Below, one piece after another: positions 24,516 to 33,602 of a stretch of DNA of 64,000 nt. Source of the stretch: BOG-908 sp964250925 (GTDB lineage Bacteria; Pseudomonadota; Alphaproteobacteria; Acetobacterales; Acetobacteraceae); the NCBI GenBank assembly GCA_964250925.1, contig CAXUHU010000001.1, forward strand, positions 1 through 64,000. Reading direction: 5' to 3'. Below the pieces are notes generated by a model, which saw nothing but the letters and a program-made list of their open reading frames with translations, searched no databases and was not told where the DNA came from. The position numbers and the translations under genes were made by a program. Each line of letters begins with the position of its first letter. Within the stretch, counting starts at the first letter, position 1.

Positions 24516-26495
24516 TTAAGGCATCTCGGCGTTGATCCAAGAGAGTGGTGAACACCGCGGGGGAAAGCTTGGCTGGAACTCCTGGCCAGGCATCAATGAG
24601 GCGTTTGGGTTGTAGAATGGATCGTTGGCGATCACACCGGCCCATCGCTGCCGCAAACGATTGACCTCGATCGCTTCAAGTGCCGCACGGCCATTTTCAT
24701 AGTGTCGCCCAAGCGATAGAGACTCGTAATGATACAATTCTATCCCTGCCGCAAGCACGATCCGCGCGCCCGTGGCGCAAGCACGGAGGCACAGGTCCAC
24801 GTCGTTCAACGCTACCGCGAACGACTCATCCAGTCCGCCTAGCGTTTCGTATAACGAACGACGAAGCAGCATACAAGCGCCTGTCACCGCGCTGACCTGG
24901 CGATCGAGCATGGCCAAGCCGTAAGGACCCGGATCATCACGCGGCGCCAGCCTGAACGCATGCTCGCACAAATTGGCCAGGCCGAGTATTACTCCGCCAT
25001 GCTGAACCGTGTCGTTGCCGTAGAGCAGACGGGCGCCGACTACGTCTGCCTGTACGCCGGCGAGATCGCCCACAATGCTGACCATAACCTGCAGCCAGTC
25101 GGGCTGAACAGGCACCACATCGTCGTTCAGCAGGAGAAGCAGATCGCCTTTGGCCAGGCACACCGCAGCATTGTTGGCGGCGGCGTAGTTGAACGAAGTC
25201 AAACCCAAATCGACGACACGCAGGTGCGGAAGCCTGCCGAGAGCTGTGATGATACGTGTCTGGATTGCATTTGTAGGATCGACCTTCGAGACCGCCACAA
25301 GTATTTCGAGGTGCGGGTAGGTGGTCATCGCCGATAGTTTCCTTGCACAGCGCAGCACATGAACCGACTGTGCTGCACTTGGGATGACGATGCTGACCAA
25401 CGGCAATGCCGTTGGTCGGTAACGGCATTTGGCATTTCGAAAGACGGGCGCCGGCCCCGACAGATGCGTAAGAATGAACGGTATCGGCCTGAGAGCGCCG
25501 GCACCGGCCGATAATGCTGCCGATAGGCGCCAAGCCGAGGCATCTGAAGCGGTTGTCTCCCTCGCCATTGCCGAACGTCGCAACAGGCATCCTCCCGACG
25601 TGATCAGGCCTGAGCCAAGCAGCCACGGGTCGGGTTGCGGCTTAAATAAGGGCTTGGCTCGGATGCCGTCGGACATCATGTCCGCATCGGCATAGAAGAC
25701 GTGAGCCTCCGGCCAGCGCAGGGCGGCATGGGCAAAGCAGGCAAGCGCATGGGGCGGAACGCGCTCGCCCGCGCCCAGTACCAGCACCCATGTCTCGTCA
25801 GCGGTTTGGAAATCTGCCGGTCGATCGACACTGACGATGCGTACAGGCTGCTTCCATTGCACGTCTAGATCGGCAACCGTGAGTGCCCGGCCGACTATAT
25901 CGTCACCCACCACAGCGACCGCAATCGACGGCTTCGATGGACAGCGCGCCAGGGCATCGCGCTCTATCTGTCCCCATGAGTCGTATAGGCTCGTCCATAC
26001 AGTATAGGGCGGAACGTCGTCCTCCAGCGCCGGCGCATGACCCAGCGTAGCCCTCACCCGCCCCGATAGACCCATGAGACTGCCAGCTAGGGCAGCAGGC
26101 AGACTACGCCAGCCACGGATCAGCACGGCCAGTGCGGCCATGGGCCGGGACAATACGGCCAGGGTTGCCAAGGGCGCCCCGGTCGGCTCGCCGGAAGCGG
26201 TGTATATCTGCACGAACAAGCGGTGCGAGGCAGTCGGCAGGTGCATCACCACGCCGCGGCGGGGTCCACCCCCTGCGGCAGGAGATCGCCCCAGAAAGGC
26301 CTCGCGCACCACTTGGCTCCTGTCGTCATCGGCGGCTTCCAGCTTTGCCCACCACCGCTCGGCGCTACGCAACTGTACGGTGAAGCAGCACCAGGAACCG
26401 GAGGCACCGGTCGGCAGGTCGGCGCGAAAGCGACCGGTAGCACCGTCCGGCTTGAGGTGGAGCGCATTGCGATGCAACCCCGTCTTCACCGGCAC
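24516..26495 (-). CDS. large GT2-family glycosyltransferase
   Basis: 659 residues. The N-terminal about 360 residues form an extra region partly resembling a degenerate GT2 fold (DETWVLVLGAGERVPPHAL, HVFYADADM). The C-terminal half is a clear GT2 domain: PLVSIVIPS, KGDLLLLLNDDVVPVQPDWL (DxD-like), DRQVSAVTGACMLLRRSLYETLGGLDE and LNDVDLCLR with catalytic acidic residues. Family members of this build act in O-antigen or exopolysaccharide assembly. GTG start; upstream it is divergent from the carotenoid cluster. Acceptor and donor sugars unknown. Confidence 0.82.
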   Translation of the reverse strand: MPVKTGLHRNALHLKPDGATGRFRADLPTGASGSWCCFTVQLRSAERWWAKLEAADDDRSQVVREAFLGRSPAAGGGPRRGVVMHLPTASHRLFVQIYTASGEPTGAPLATLAVLSRPMAALAVLIRGWRSLPAALAGSLMGLSGRVRATLGHAPALEDDVPPYTVWTSLYDSWGQIERDALARCPSKPSIAVAVVGDDIVGRALTVADLDVQWKQPVRIVSVDRPADFQTADETWVLVLGAGERVPPHALACFAHAALRWPEAHVFYADADMMSDGIRAKPLFKPQPDPWLLGSGLITSGGCLLRRSAMARETTASDASAWRLSAALSAGAGALRPIPFILTHLSGPAPVFRNAKCRYRPTALPLVSIVIPSAAQSVHVLRCARKLSAMTTYPHLEILVAVSKVDPTNAIQTRIITALGRLPHLRVVDLGLTSFNYAAANNAAVCLAKGDLLLLLNDDVVPVQPDWLQVMVSIVGDLAGVQADVVGARLLYGNDTVQHGGVILGLANLCEHAFRLAPRDDPGPYGLAMLDRQVSAVTGACMLLRRSLYETLGGLDESFAVALNDVDLCLRACATGARIVLAAGIELYHYESLSLGRHYENGRAALEAIEVNRLRQRWAGVIANDPFYNPNASLMPGQEFQPSFPPRCSPLSWINAEMP

Positions 26496-26635
26496 CGTTT
26501 GCGCCCAGACACGTCCAAGGCCATGACAACGCCGAATACGCCACTACTTAGCTCTGACCACGTGAGGAATACTGCACTCATGCTCGCGTTTTTCCCGGCC
26601 TCGTATCCTGCTGCCACAATCCAGGACGCTTCACG

Positions 26636-28201
26636 TTGAGTCGTCGCGTTGCTGTGATCGGGGCCGGCCCGGGCGGGCTCGCCTCCGCCATGCTCCTGGC
26701 GCGGGCGGGGGCCGACGTCACCGTGTTCGAGCGTGCCCAGCGTGTCGGTGGGCGGTCGGCGACGATCGATGCTGTGGCGCCGCCTGGACGGTTCCGCTTC
26801 GATATGGGGCCAACCTTCTTCTTGTATCCGCGCGTGCTCGACGACATCTTCGCCGCGTGTGGACGGAAGATGTCGCGTGAGATTGATCTGATCCGGCTCG
26901 ATCCGCAATACGACCTTATCTTTGAAGCCGGCGGACACATTAGGGCGACGCCGGACCTACCGCGGATGATGGCCGAGGTAGCGCGGCTGGCGCCGGCAGA
27001 TGCGGCTGCGCTGCCACGCTTCATGGCCGACAACCGACAGAAACTAACGGCTTTCCGCCCGGTGCTGGAAGCGGCGTTCCACGGCATGCGTGACCTGATA
27101 AGGCCGCACATGCTGAAATCACTGCCGATGATGCGTCCCCTTCGAACAGTGGACTCGGATTTGGCCACGTATTTCTGCGACGAGCGGGTCCGCCTCGCCT
27201 TTAGTTTCCAAAGCAAATACCTCGGCATGTCGCCATATCGCTGCCCCAGCCTGTTCACCATTCTATCGTTCATGGAATACGAATTTGGGGTATACCATCC
27301 CCGCGGTGGCTGCGGTGCGGTGATGGAGACCCTGGCGCGTGTGGGCGGAGACCTTGGCGCTAATTTCCGCCTTGGCGAGCCTGTGCAGGAAATCCTGTTT
27401 CAAGGAAGGCGTGCGACAGGTGTGCGTACCGAAGCCGGTGAGGAAGCGTTCGATGCGGTCGTGATTAACGCCGATTTCGCGCATGCCATGCAGCATTTGG
27501 TGCCCGACCGTTTGCGACGTCGCTGGACCGACCGCAAGCTTGCGACCAAGAAGTTCTCATGCTCCACCTTCATGTTGTATCTGGGCCTGGAAGGCACGGA
27601 CGAACAGTTGGCCCACCACACTATTTATCTGAGCGCCGACTATAAGCGTAATATTGCAGAGATCGAGGCGGGCCATGCGCCGCCGACGGAGCCTTCGTTC
27701 TACGTGCAGAATGCCTGTGTCACCGATCCTGAGCTGGCGCCACCCGGCCACTCCACGATGTATGTTCTGTTGCCGGTCGGCAATCGTACCGGGGCTGGCA
27801 TCGATTGGGCGATTGAAGCACCGCGCTTGCGTGCGACGGCTATCGACCGGTTGCGGCGCATTGGCGTGAAGGATGTGGAGAAACGGATCCGGTTCGAGAA
27901 GATGATGACCCCGCATGATTGGGAACACGACCTTTCCATACACAGGGGCGCGACGTTTAATCTCGCCCATTCTCTAGACCAGATGCTCTGCTTTAGGCCG
28001 CGCAACCGCTTCGAGGATCTGGACGGAGTGTATCTCGTGGGTGGCGGGACGCATCCCGGCAGCGGGCTGCCTGTCATATTCGAATCGGCCCGCATTACCG
28101 CCCGCTTGATGGCCGACGATCTCGGCTTGACCGGCCATTGGTGCGCTGGGTCCGAGATGGCCGCCCCGGACTACACCCCTGTTCTCGCCGAAGCGCTCTA
28201 G
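26636..28201 (+). CDS. carotenoid (phytoene/squalene-type) desaturase, first copy
   Basis: 521-residue FAD-dependent amine-oxidase-fold enzyme of the CrtI/CrtN family. The dinucleotide motif GAGPGG sits at 9-14, followed by VFERAQRVGGRSATI; the C-terminal carotenoid-desaturase signature is DGVYLVGGGTHPGSGLP. It introduces double bases into, or oxidises, a C30 or C40 polyene. A second related gene, an acyltransferase and a glycosyltransferase follow directly, the arrangement of C30 (4,4'-diapo) carotenoid pathways. The start is TTG with AGGA upstream; initiation at TTG makes it a little uncertain. Confidence 0.85.
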   Translation: MSRRVAVIGAGPGGLASAMLLARAGADVTVFERAQRVGGRSATIDAVAPPGRFRFDMGPTFFLYPRVLDDIFAACGRKMSREIDLIRLDPQYDLIFEAGGHIRATPDLPRMMAEVARLAPADAAALPRFMADNRQKLTAFRPVLEAAFHGMRDLIRPHMLKSLPMMRPLRTVDSDLATYFCDERVRLAFSFQSKYLGMSPYRCPSLFTILSFMEYEFGVYHPRGGCGAVMETLARVGGDLGANFRLGEPVQEILFQGRRATGVRTEAGEEAFDAVVINADFAHAMQHLVPDRLRRRWTDRKLATKKFSCSTFMLYLGLEGTDEQLAHHTIYLSADYKRNIAEIEAGHAPPTEPSFYVQNACVTDPELAPPGHSTMYVLLPVGNRTGAGIDWAIEAPRLRATAIDRLRRIGVKDVEKRIRFEKMMTPHDWEHDLSIHRGATFNLAHSLDQMLCFRPRNRFEDLDGVYLVGGGTHPGSGLPVIFESARITARLMADDLGLTGHWCAGSEMAAPDYTPVLAEAL

Positions 28202-28214
28202 AGGTAAGACGAAT

Positions 28215-29768
28215 ATGCCTGACGGTCAAAACATTCCTCTCCCTTCGCATCACCCGATCGCCATCATCGGCGGCGGCTTGGCTGGCCTTGCTGCCGCCTG
28301 TACGTTGGCTGCGCGCGGCCACAAGGTGGTTCTGTTCGAAAAGAATGACTGGCTTGGCGGAAAGGCGGCCGTCTTCGAGCAGGACGGCTACCGGTTCGAC
28401 ATGGGGCCGACCATCCTGACCGTGCCGCGCGTGCTGGACAGGATTTTTGCAGAAGCCGGCCGCAGTACTGCAGATGTGCTCGACCTGCGCCGGCTGGACC
28501 CACAATGGCGTTGTTTTTTCGAAGACGGCTCTGTCTTGGATCTGAAGCAAGATGTCGCCGAGATGAAGCAAAGTCTGGCGTCCTACGCGCCAGGGACGGA
28601 AGCTGGTTACGAAGACTTCATCGGCATGTCGGCCAAATTGCACGAGGTGAGCGAGAAATTTTTCTTCTGGCGATCCGTGGAAGACGTCCGCGACACGCTG
28701 GATTTCAAGAAGAATATGGATCTCGCCACGCTGAAGGACGTGCTCAGCTTGCGCATGGGCACCACGGTCGCCGGCCAGATACGCAAGCGGGTAAAAGATG
28801 GTCGCGTTGCGCAGATGCTCGATCATTTCGTGCAGTATGTCGGCTCGTCGCCCTATGGCTCGCCGGCTGTTCTGTGCAGCATCGCGCACATGCAAACCAA
28901 CGACGGCGTGTGGTATCCCATGGGCGGCACGCGCGCCGTACCGGTGGCGCTGGAAAAGCTGGCGCGGGAACTTGGTGTGCAGATACACACGGGCCTGGGC
29001 ATCTCGCGCATCCATGCCAAGGGCGGCCGCGTTAGTGAGATTGAGACCGATGCCGGAGACCGCGTGCAGGTGGCGGCGGTCATCTCGAACATGGACAGTG
29101 TTCGCACTTATCGGGAGTTGGTCGGCGGCATGCCGGCCAAAAGTTTCGCCAAGCGCTGGAATCGCGAACCCGCGTGCTCCGGCGTGGTGATGTATCTCGG
29201 CCTAGACCGTGCCTACGAGCACCTGGCGCACCACGATTTCATCTTCTCCCGCGATCCGGAAGAGGAGTTTGATCATATCTACCATCGTGGCGAGCCGGCG
29301 CCCGACCCGACGTGCTACATCGCGGCACCGTCACGCACCGAGCCTGGCGTGGCGCCCCCCGGTGGTGAAGCGCTCTACATACTGGTTCACACGCCGTACC
29401 TGCGGCCACATCACGACTGGTCGAAGATGCTGCCAAGCTATCGACGCGTGATCTTCGACAAACTGGCCAGAACGGCTGGATTGACCGACCTGGAGCAGCG
29501 CATCAAGGTGGAACGTGTGCTGACTCCTCAGGACATCCATGACCGCTACAGCGTGTTGGACGGCGCGATCTACGGCCTGGCCAGCCACGGCCGCATGTTC
29601 GGAGCGTTCAAGCCGGGCAATCGTTCGCGTGATCTAGCCGGCCTTTATCTGGCCGGCGGCGCTGCTCATCCCGGGCCCGGGATGCCGATGGTGCTAATGT
29701 CCGGATGGATCGCCGGAGACACGGTCGATCAGGATATTGCGGCTGCAGCACTTGCCCAAACTGCCTGA
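28215..29768 (+). CDS. carotenoid desaturase/oxidase, second copy (CrtN/CrtP-like)
   Basis: 517 residues, same fold as its neighbour but clearly a diverged paralogue. FAD motif IIGGGLAG (about 17-24), LFEKNDWLGGKAAV, a characteristic FDMGPTILTVPRVLD, and the C-terminal AGLYLAGGAAHPGPGMPMV. It has a good AGAGG ribosome-binding site ten bases before the ATG. In known C30 pathways one paralogue desaturates and another oxidises the end methyl groups to aldehyde or acid; which does which here cannot be read from sequence. The stop overlaps the acyltransferase start. Confidence 0.86.
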   Translation: MPDGQNIPLPSHHPIAIIGGGLAGLAAACTLAARGHKVVLFEKNDWLGGKAAVFEQDGYRFDMGPTILTVPRVLDRIFAEAGRSTADVLDLRRLDPQWRCFFEDGSVLDLKQDVAEMKQSLASYAPGTEAGYEDFIGMSAKLHEVSEKFFFWRSVEDVRDTLDFKKNMDLATLKDVLSLRMGTTVAGQIRKRVKDGRVAQMLDHFVQYVGSSPYGSPAVLCSIAHMQTNDGVWYPMGGTRAVPVALEKLARELGVQIHTGLGISRIHAKGGRVSEIETDAGDRVQVAAVISNMDSVRTYRELVGGMPAKSFAKRWNREPACSGVVMYLGLDRAYEHLAHHDFIFSRDPEEEFDHIYHRGEPAPDPTCYIAAPSRTEPGVAPPGGEALYILVHTPYLRPHHDWSKMLPSYRRVIFDKLARTAGLTDLEQRIKVERVLTPQDIHDRYSVLDGAIYGLASHGRMFGAFKPGNRSRDLAGLYLAGGAAHPGPGMPMVLMSGWIAGDTVDQDIAAAALAQTA

Positions 29769-30582
29769 TTCCCAGACTGAAACTGCCACGGCGGGCAACT
29801 CGTCGGCAACGCTGGAGGACTATTCGCCTTTCCTGGTTGCCAGCTTTCGCCTGTATCTGCGTTGGTATTTTTGGCGAAAATTCCACTCCGTGCGGTTGTC
29901 GCGCACTGGCTTGCCGCTGACGGACCCAGACCGGTCGACCGTAATTTACTGCAACCATCCCTCTTGGTGGGACCCGGCTGTGTTCGTGCTTGCCTTGCCC
30001 AAGGTGATGCCTGGCCGGCGCGGATTTGCGCCGATGGATGCGGCTGAGTTGCAGCGCTATGGACTGTTCCGGCGTATGGGGATCTTCGGTATCGAGTTGC
30101 ACACCACGAGCGGTGCTGCCACATTTCTAAAAACCTCTCGGCGTGTTCTCGAAAACTCGCAAACGTGCCTGTGTGTGACCGCGGAGGGTGCGTTTACCGA
30201 CCCCCGCCTACGTCCGGTCAGTTTGCGCCCTGGCCTGGCGCACCTAGCAAGGCTTTGCCCCAAAGCGATGTTTCTGCCACTCGCCTTGGAGTATGGTTTT
30301 TGGAACGAAAGTAAGCCGGAGGCGCTACTGCGTTTCGGCCCGCCGGTTCGGCCGCCGCAAGGCAAGGGCGACGTGGCATCATGGCAGAGAGCGCTCGAAG
30401 GGGCACTGACAGACACGATGGATACGTTGGCTGCCGAGTCCGCCACTCGCAACCCAGCCAAGTTCTTCCAGCTCTTCGGCGGAACGGCTGGCGTGGGTGG
30501 CATCTACGACGCGTGGCGACGTGTGCGTGCTGCTGTCGGCGGCCCTCGTTTCACCGCCGAGCATGAACCCACATCACGCTGA
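29737..30582 (+). CDS. PlsC-family acyltransferase of the carotenoid cluster
   Basis: 281 residues with the acyltransferase HX4D motif NHPSWWDP (His74, Asp79) and the second block CVTAEGAFTDPRLRP. It is a 1-acylglycerol-phosphate acyltransferase fold; by position it should attach a fatty acyl chain to a carotenoid glycoside, as CrtO does in staphyloxanthin synthesis. The open frame begins 32 bases inside the preceding gene at a TTG; a second TTG at 29752 is an alternative. The end joins the next gene by TGATG. Confidence 0.82.
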   Translation: MRLQHLPKLPDSQTETATAGNSSATLEDYSPFLVASFRLYLRWYFWRKFHSVRLSRTGLPLTDPDRSTVIYCNHPSWWDPAVFVLALPKVMPGRRGFAPMDAAELQRYGLFRRMGIFGIELHTTSGAATFLKTSRRVLENSQTCLCVTAEGAFTDPRLRPVSLRPGLAHLARLCPKAMFLPLALEYGFWNESKPEALLRFGPPVRPPQGKGDVASWQRALEGALTDTMDTLAAESATRNPAKFFQLFGGTAGVGGIYDAWRRVRAAVGGPRFTAEHEPTSR

Positions 30583-31670
30583 TGCTGGCTTGGATCGCGT
30601 TGGTGCTGGCTGCGGCTCCTCTCTGCCTGATGCTCGACAACCTGCGCCGCTATCGCACCCCTGCCCCGGCGCTTGGCCGACCGGGTATCTCGGTACTCGT
30701 GCCCGCGCGCAACGAGGCTGCCAACATCGCGGCTGCCTGTGCCGCCACTCTGGCAAGCCAAAACGTCGATCTGGAGTTGATCGTTCTGGACGACGGTTCC
30801 ACAGACGCCACGCCCGACATTCTGGCCGCCATCATGGACCCGCGCCTACGCGTGGCCGAGGGCAAGAGCTTGCCCCCGGGTTGGTCGGGTAAGCAGCACG
30901 CTTGCGCAGCCTTGGCGCAACTGGCTACGCGTGATCTTCTCGTTTTTGTCGACGCTGACGTAAGATTGGCGCCGGACGCACTCATTCGTATGGCTGGGTT
31001 TATGACAAGAAACAATGTCGCTTTGGCCAGCGGCTTCCCGCTGCAGATAACGCAAAGCTGGTCTGAAGTGTTGCTACTGCCGCTGATACACTTCCTGCTT
31101 CTTGGGTATCTGCCATTGGCACAGATGCAGCGGTCGTTGTCGCCGGGGCTAGGCGCTGGATGCGGTCAGCTGTTTATCGCCAGACGGGCGGAATACGACC
31201 GCGCTGGCGGCCACGCAGCGATACGCGCGTCCCTTCACGATGGCCTCACCCTTCCGCGCGCCTTTCGCCGGGCGGGACTAATGACAGGGCTGTTCGATGC
31301 GAGTAGGTTTGCCACCTGCCGCATGTACACAGATGCTGCCGGCGTGTGGGAAGGATTGACCAAGAACGCGACCGAAGGTATGGCCAAGCCGCTGGCGTTA
31401 CCGGTGTGGACAATCATTCTTAGTGGCGGCGCAATATTGCCGATTGTGCTGTTGGGTGCGCGGCCCGCGCTGTTGCCGGCTCTCGCATGCGTGTGTTTCC
31501 TTGCCACCCGCTTTATCCTGACGTGGCGCTTTCGCCAATCCTTTGTAAGCGCAATGCTGCATCCGCTTGGCGTAGCGGCTTTATTAAGCCTGCAATGGGC
31601 CGCGTTGCTCCGCGCCGCTTCGGGGCGCCCGGCCACGTGGCGCGGCCGAGCCTATCCCGCGCAAACCTGA
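30582..31670 (+). CDS. GT2 glycosyltransferase of the carotenoid cluster (CrtQ-like)
   Basis: 362 residues: N-terminal helix (1-18), GT2 domain with SVLVPARNEAANI, VLDDGSTDATPD and LVFVDADVRLAPDALI (DxD), then three or four C-terminal membrane helices (about 275-350). The design, with KSLPPGWSGKQHA, matches the membrane glycosyltransferases that glucosylate C30 carotenoid acids. TGATG overlaps at both ends couple it to the acyltransferase before and the DUF2141 gene after. Confidence 0.84.
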   Translation: MLAWIALVLAAAPLCLMLDNLRRYRTPAPALGRPGISVLVPARNEAANIAAACAATLASQNVDLELIVLDDGSTDATPDILAAIMDPRLRVAEGKSLPPGWSGKQHACAALAQLATRDLLVFVDADVRLAPDALIRMAGFMTRNNVALASGFPLQITQSWSEVLLLPLIHFLLLGYLPLAQMQRSLSPGLGAGCGQLFIARRAEYDRAGGHAAIRASLHDGLTLPRAFRRAGLMTGLFDASRFATCRMYTDAAGVWEGLTKNATEGMAKPLALPVWTIILSGGAILPIVLLGARPALLPALACVCFLATRFILTWRFRQSFVSAMLHPLGVAALLSLQWAALLRAASGRPATWRGRAYPAQT

Positions 31671-32098
31671 TGCGGGCTTTCGTCATCGGAGCCGCTTTAC
31701 TCTGGCTTGCCTGCGGCACTGGGCGCGCTGCGACCGTCGTGGTGATAGTGACCGATGTGCGTAACGACCGGGGTAGCATTCTAGTTGCGTTATGCACAAG
31801 AGCAACGTTCCTGCGCCCGCATTGTCCCTGGCGTGGACACGTTTCAGCCCACCGAGGTCAGGTTGAGATTAGCATTGATGACATTCCACCAGGAACCTAT
31901 GCGGCGCAAGCTTTCCATGACGAAAACAACAACGGAAAACTAGATCGCAGCCTGCTCGGCTTACCCAAGGAGGCGATGGGGTTTTCCAACAATGCGCCCA
32001 TGCTCATGGGACCGCCCAGCTTTGATCAAGCCGTATTCACCGTTACCGCGCAGGGGACGGCCGTAAGGTTTTCGCTACGATACTTCAGCTCGGAGTGA
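31670..32098 (+). CDS. DUF2141 exported protein
   Basis: 142 residues from the ATG that forms TGATG with the preceding stop. Signal peptide at 1-20 (cleavage near GRAA). The mature domain has the DUF2141 pattern: VIVTDVRNDRGSILVALC, IPPGTYAAQAFHDENNNGKLD and PKEAMGFSNNA. Members of this family often accompany carotenoid or squalene-related clusters but have no established activity. The last 14 bases overlap the convergent POT transporter gene. Confidence 0.85.
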   Translation: MRAFVIGAALLWLACGTGRAATVVVIVTDVRNDRGSILVALCTRATFLRPHCPWRGHVSAHRGQVEISIDDIPPGTYAAQAFHDENNNGKLDRSLLGLPKEAMGFSNNAPMLMGPPSFDQAVFTVTAQGTAVRFSLRYFSSE

Positions 32099-33518
32099 CC
32101 GCGTCGGTTGTCGGCTGCGCCAGTATTGGGTTGAGCACGCGGCACAGCGCAAACAGAGCGATTGCCGTGGCAGAGCTTATCCCCGAGATCATTCCGAAAA
32201 ATGCAACCTTGCTTGTGTCTTGCCAGAAATGGCCAAGGTAGCCCGCCAGGTAAAATCCTGCGGCGAGCGAGAGATAATTGACCGCCATCATTACCGAAAC
32301 CATGCGCGCTGGCGCTGCGCGGCTGAATAGCGAGAGTGCCACCGGCATTAGATAGAGCTCACCGACGGTCTGCAAAGCCAACGCAGCGGCGATCCATAAC
32401 ACGCTCACTCGCTGCCCTTCGTCGATCCAAATAGCGGGTATCGTCAACAGCCCGAAGCACGCGGCCGTTGCTGCGCAGCCAATTGCCATCTTAGTGACGG
32501 GCGCTGGCTCGCTCCCATGCCTGGCCTGCCACGCCCAAGTGGCAATCACCACGGGGGTAAGCGTAAAAATGTAGAAGGGATTGAAAGATTGTATGTCCTC
32601 AGGGCGTAGAGTGGTGATGCCCACCGACAGATTAGTATAGTGCTCGGCCATTAACGCGATCGTGCTGTATTGCTGACCGTAGCATCCCCAGAAGAAAAGG
32701 TTGCAGAACGCGACCGCAAACAACGCCAGCACGGTTCGGCGCTCGGTTGGGCTCATCCGAGCCGTGGTGACCGGTGCAGCCGTGATGCGGCGTCGGGTAC
32801 GAACATCCGGTGGCAGCCAGCGCAGACCGACCAGAAAAACAATCAGCCCAATCAGCATGCCAGCACCAGCCGCCGCAAAACCATATTGCCAGCGTGGCGG
32901 TTCGCCAGCGGCCGCATGTCCAAGCCGGCCGCAGACGATAGGGGCGATCAAGGCACCGAGATTTATGCCGATGTAGAAAATGGAGTAGGCGCGGTCCACG
33001 CGGGAATCGCCCGGCTCGTAAAGCCCACCGACTTGGGTTGCGATATTTGGTTTCAGAAAGCCCACACCGATCACAAATACGAGCAGGGCGACAAAAAACA
33101 GGCGCGGGTCGGTCAGCAGGAATTCACCGATCGCCATGGTGACCGCGCCCAGCAGCACCGCCCGTGTCTGGCCAAGGAAGCGGTCTGCTATAGCCCCTCC
33201 AGCGAGGCCCGTCAGGTATGACGCAGCGCCGAAAGTGCCTGTGATGAAGGCTGCCAGCGGCTGCGGACCGAGCGGACCGTAGATATGTTCGAAGATGGCT
33301 TTAATGCTGGTGTAACCAATCACCCCGGGCGCGCGGCCGCCGATCAGGAGGAAATCGACCAAGTAGTATGTGAGCAGGGCGTTGTTGCCGTAATAGCAGA
33401 ACCGCTCCCACATCTCGGTCCCAAATAGCACCGACAGCCCGATCGGATGACCAAGAAAACGTTTTTGCGCACTATACAACTGCCTGTCCCCAACCGCCCA
33501 GAGACGACAACGAAGCAA
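32085..33518 (-). CDS. POT/PTR-family proton-dependent oligopeptide transporter
   Basis: Inner-membrane peptide:proton symporter, about 477 residues with 12-14 helices. The family signature ExxERFxYYG appears as EMWERFCYYG, and the second signature around FYIGINLGALIAP is present. The TTG start at 33518 is the upstream limit; a TTG at 33479, preceded by GGGGA at 7 bases, gives a shorter N-terminus (LYSAQKRFLGHP) and may be the true start. Probably imports di- and tripeptides. Confidence 0.88.
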   Translation of the reverse strand: MLRCRLWAVGDRQLYSAQKRFLGHPIGLSVLFGTEMWERFCYYGNNALLTYYLVDFLLIGGRAPGVIGYTSIKAIFEHIYGPLGPQPLAAFITGTFGAASYLTGLAGGAIADRFLGQTRAVLLGAVTMAIGEFLLTDPRLFFVALLVFVIGVGFLKPNIATQVGGLYEPGDSRVDRAYSIFYIGINLGALIAPIVCGRLGHAAAGEPPRWQYGFAAAGAGMLIGLIVFLVGLRWLPPDVRTRRRITAAPVTTARMSPTERRTVLALFAVAFCNLFFWGCYGQQYSTIALMAEHYTNLSVGITTLRPEDIQSFNPFYIFTLTPVVIATWAWQARHGSEPAPVTKMAIGCAATAACFGLLTIPAIWIDEGQRVSVLWIAAALALQTVGELYLMPVALSLFSRAAPARMVSVMMAVNYLSLAAGFYLAGYLGHFWQDTSKVAFFGMISGISSATAIALFALCRVLNPILAQPTTDAVTPS

Positions 33519-33521
33519 GAC

Positions 33522-33543
33522 TGGGACGCTTGCACCAGTCCCA
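33522..33543 (-). repeat. hairpin before the POT transporter start
   Basis: TGGGAC / GTCCCA, a perfect 6-bp stem with a 10-base loop. It ends 3 bases before the upstream TTG start, or 42 bases before the alternative start. A leader structure or chance. Confidence 0.3.
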
Positions 33544-33602
33544 ACGTCTTTAGAACGGAAGTTTTTTACTCCTTTTTAAGAAGAAGCCCATTAAGCCGTC
33601 TC

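Noticed and set aside
24355..24645. 96-residue minus-strand frame between HU and the GT2 gene
   Set aside because: Mostly inside the GT2 gene's 3' end in another frame and otherwise the HU promoter gap; no start signal or family pattern.
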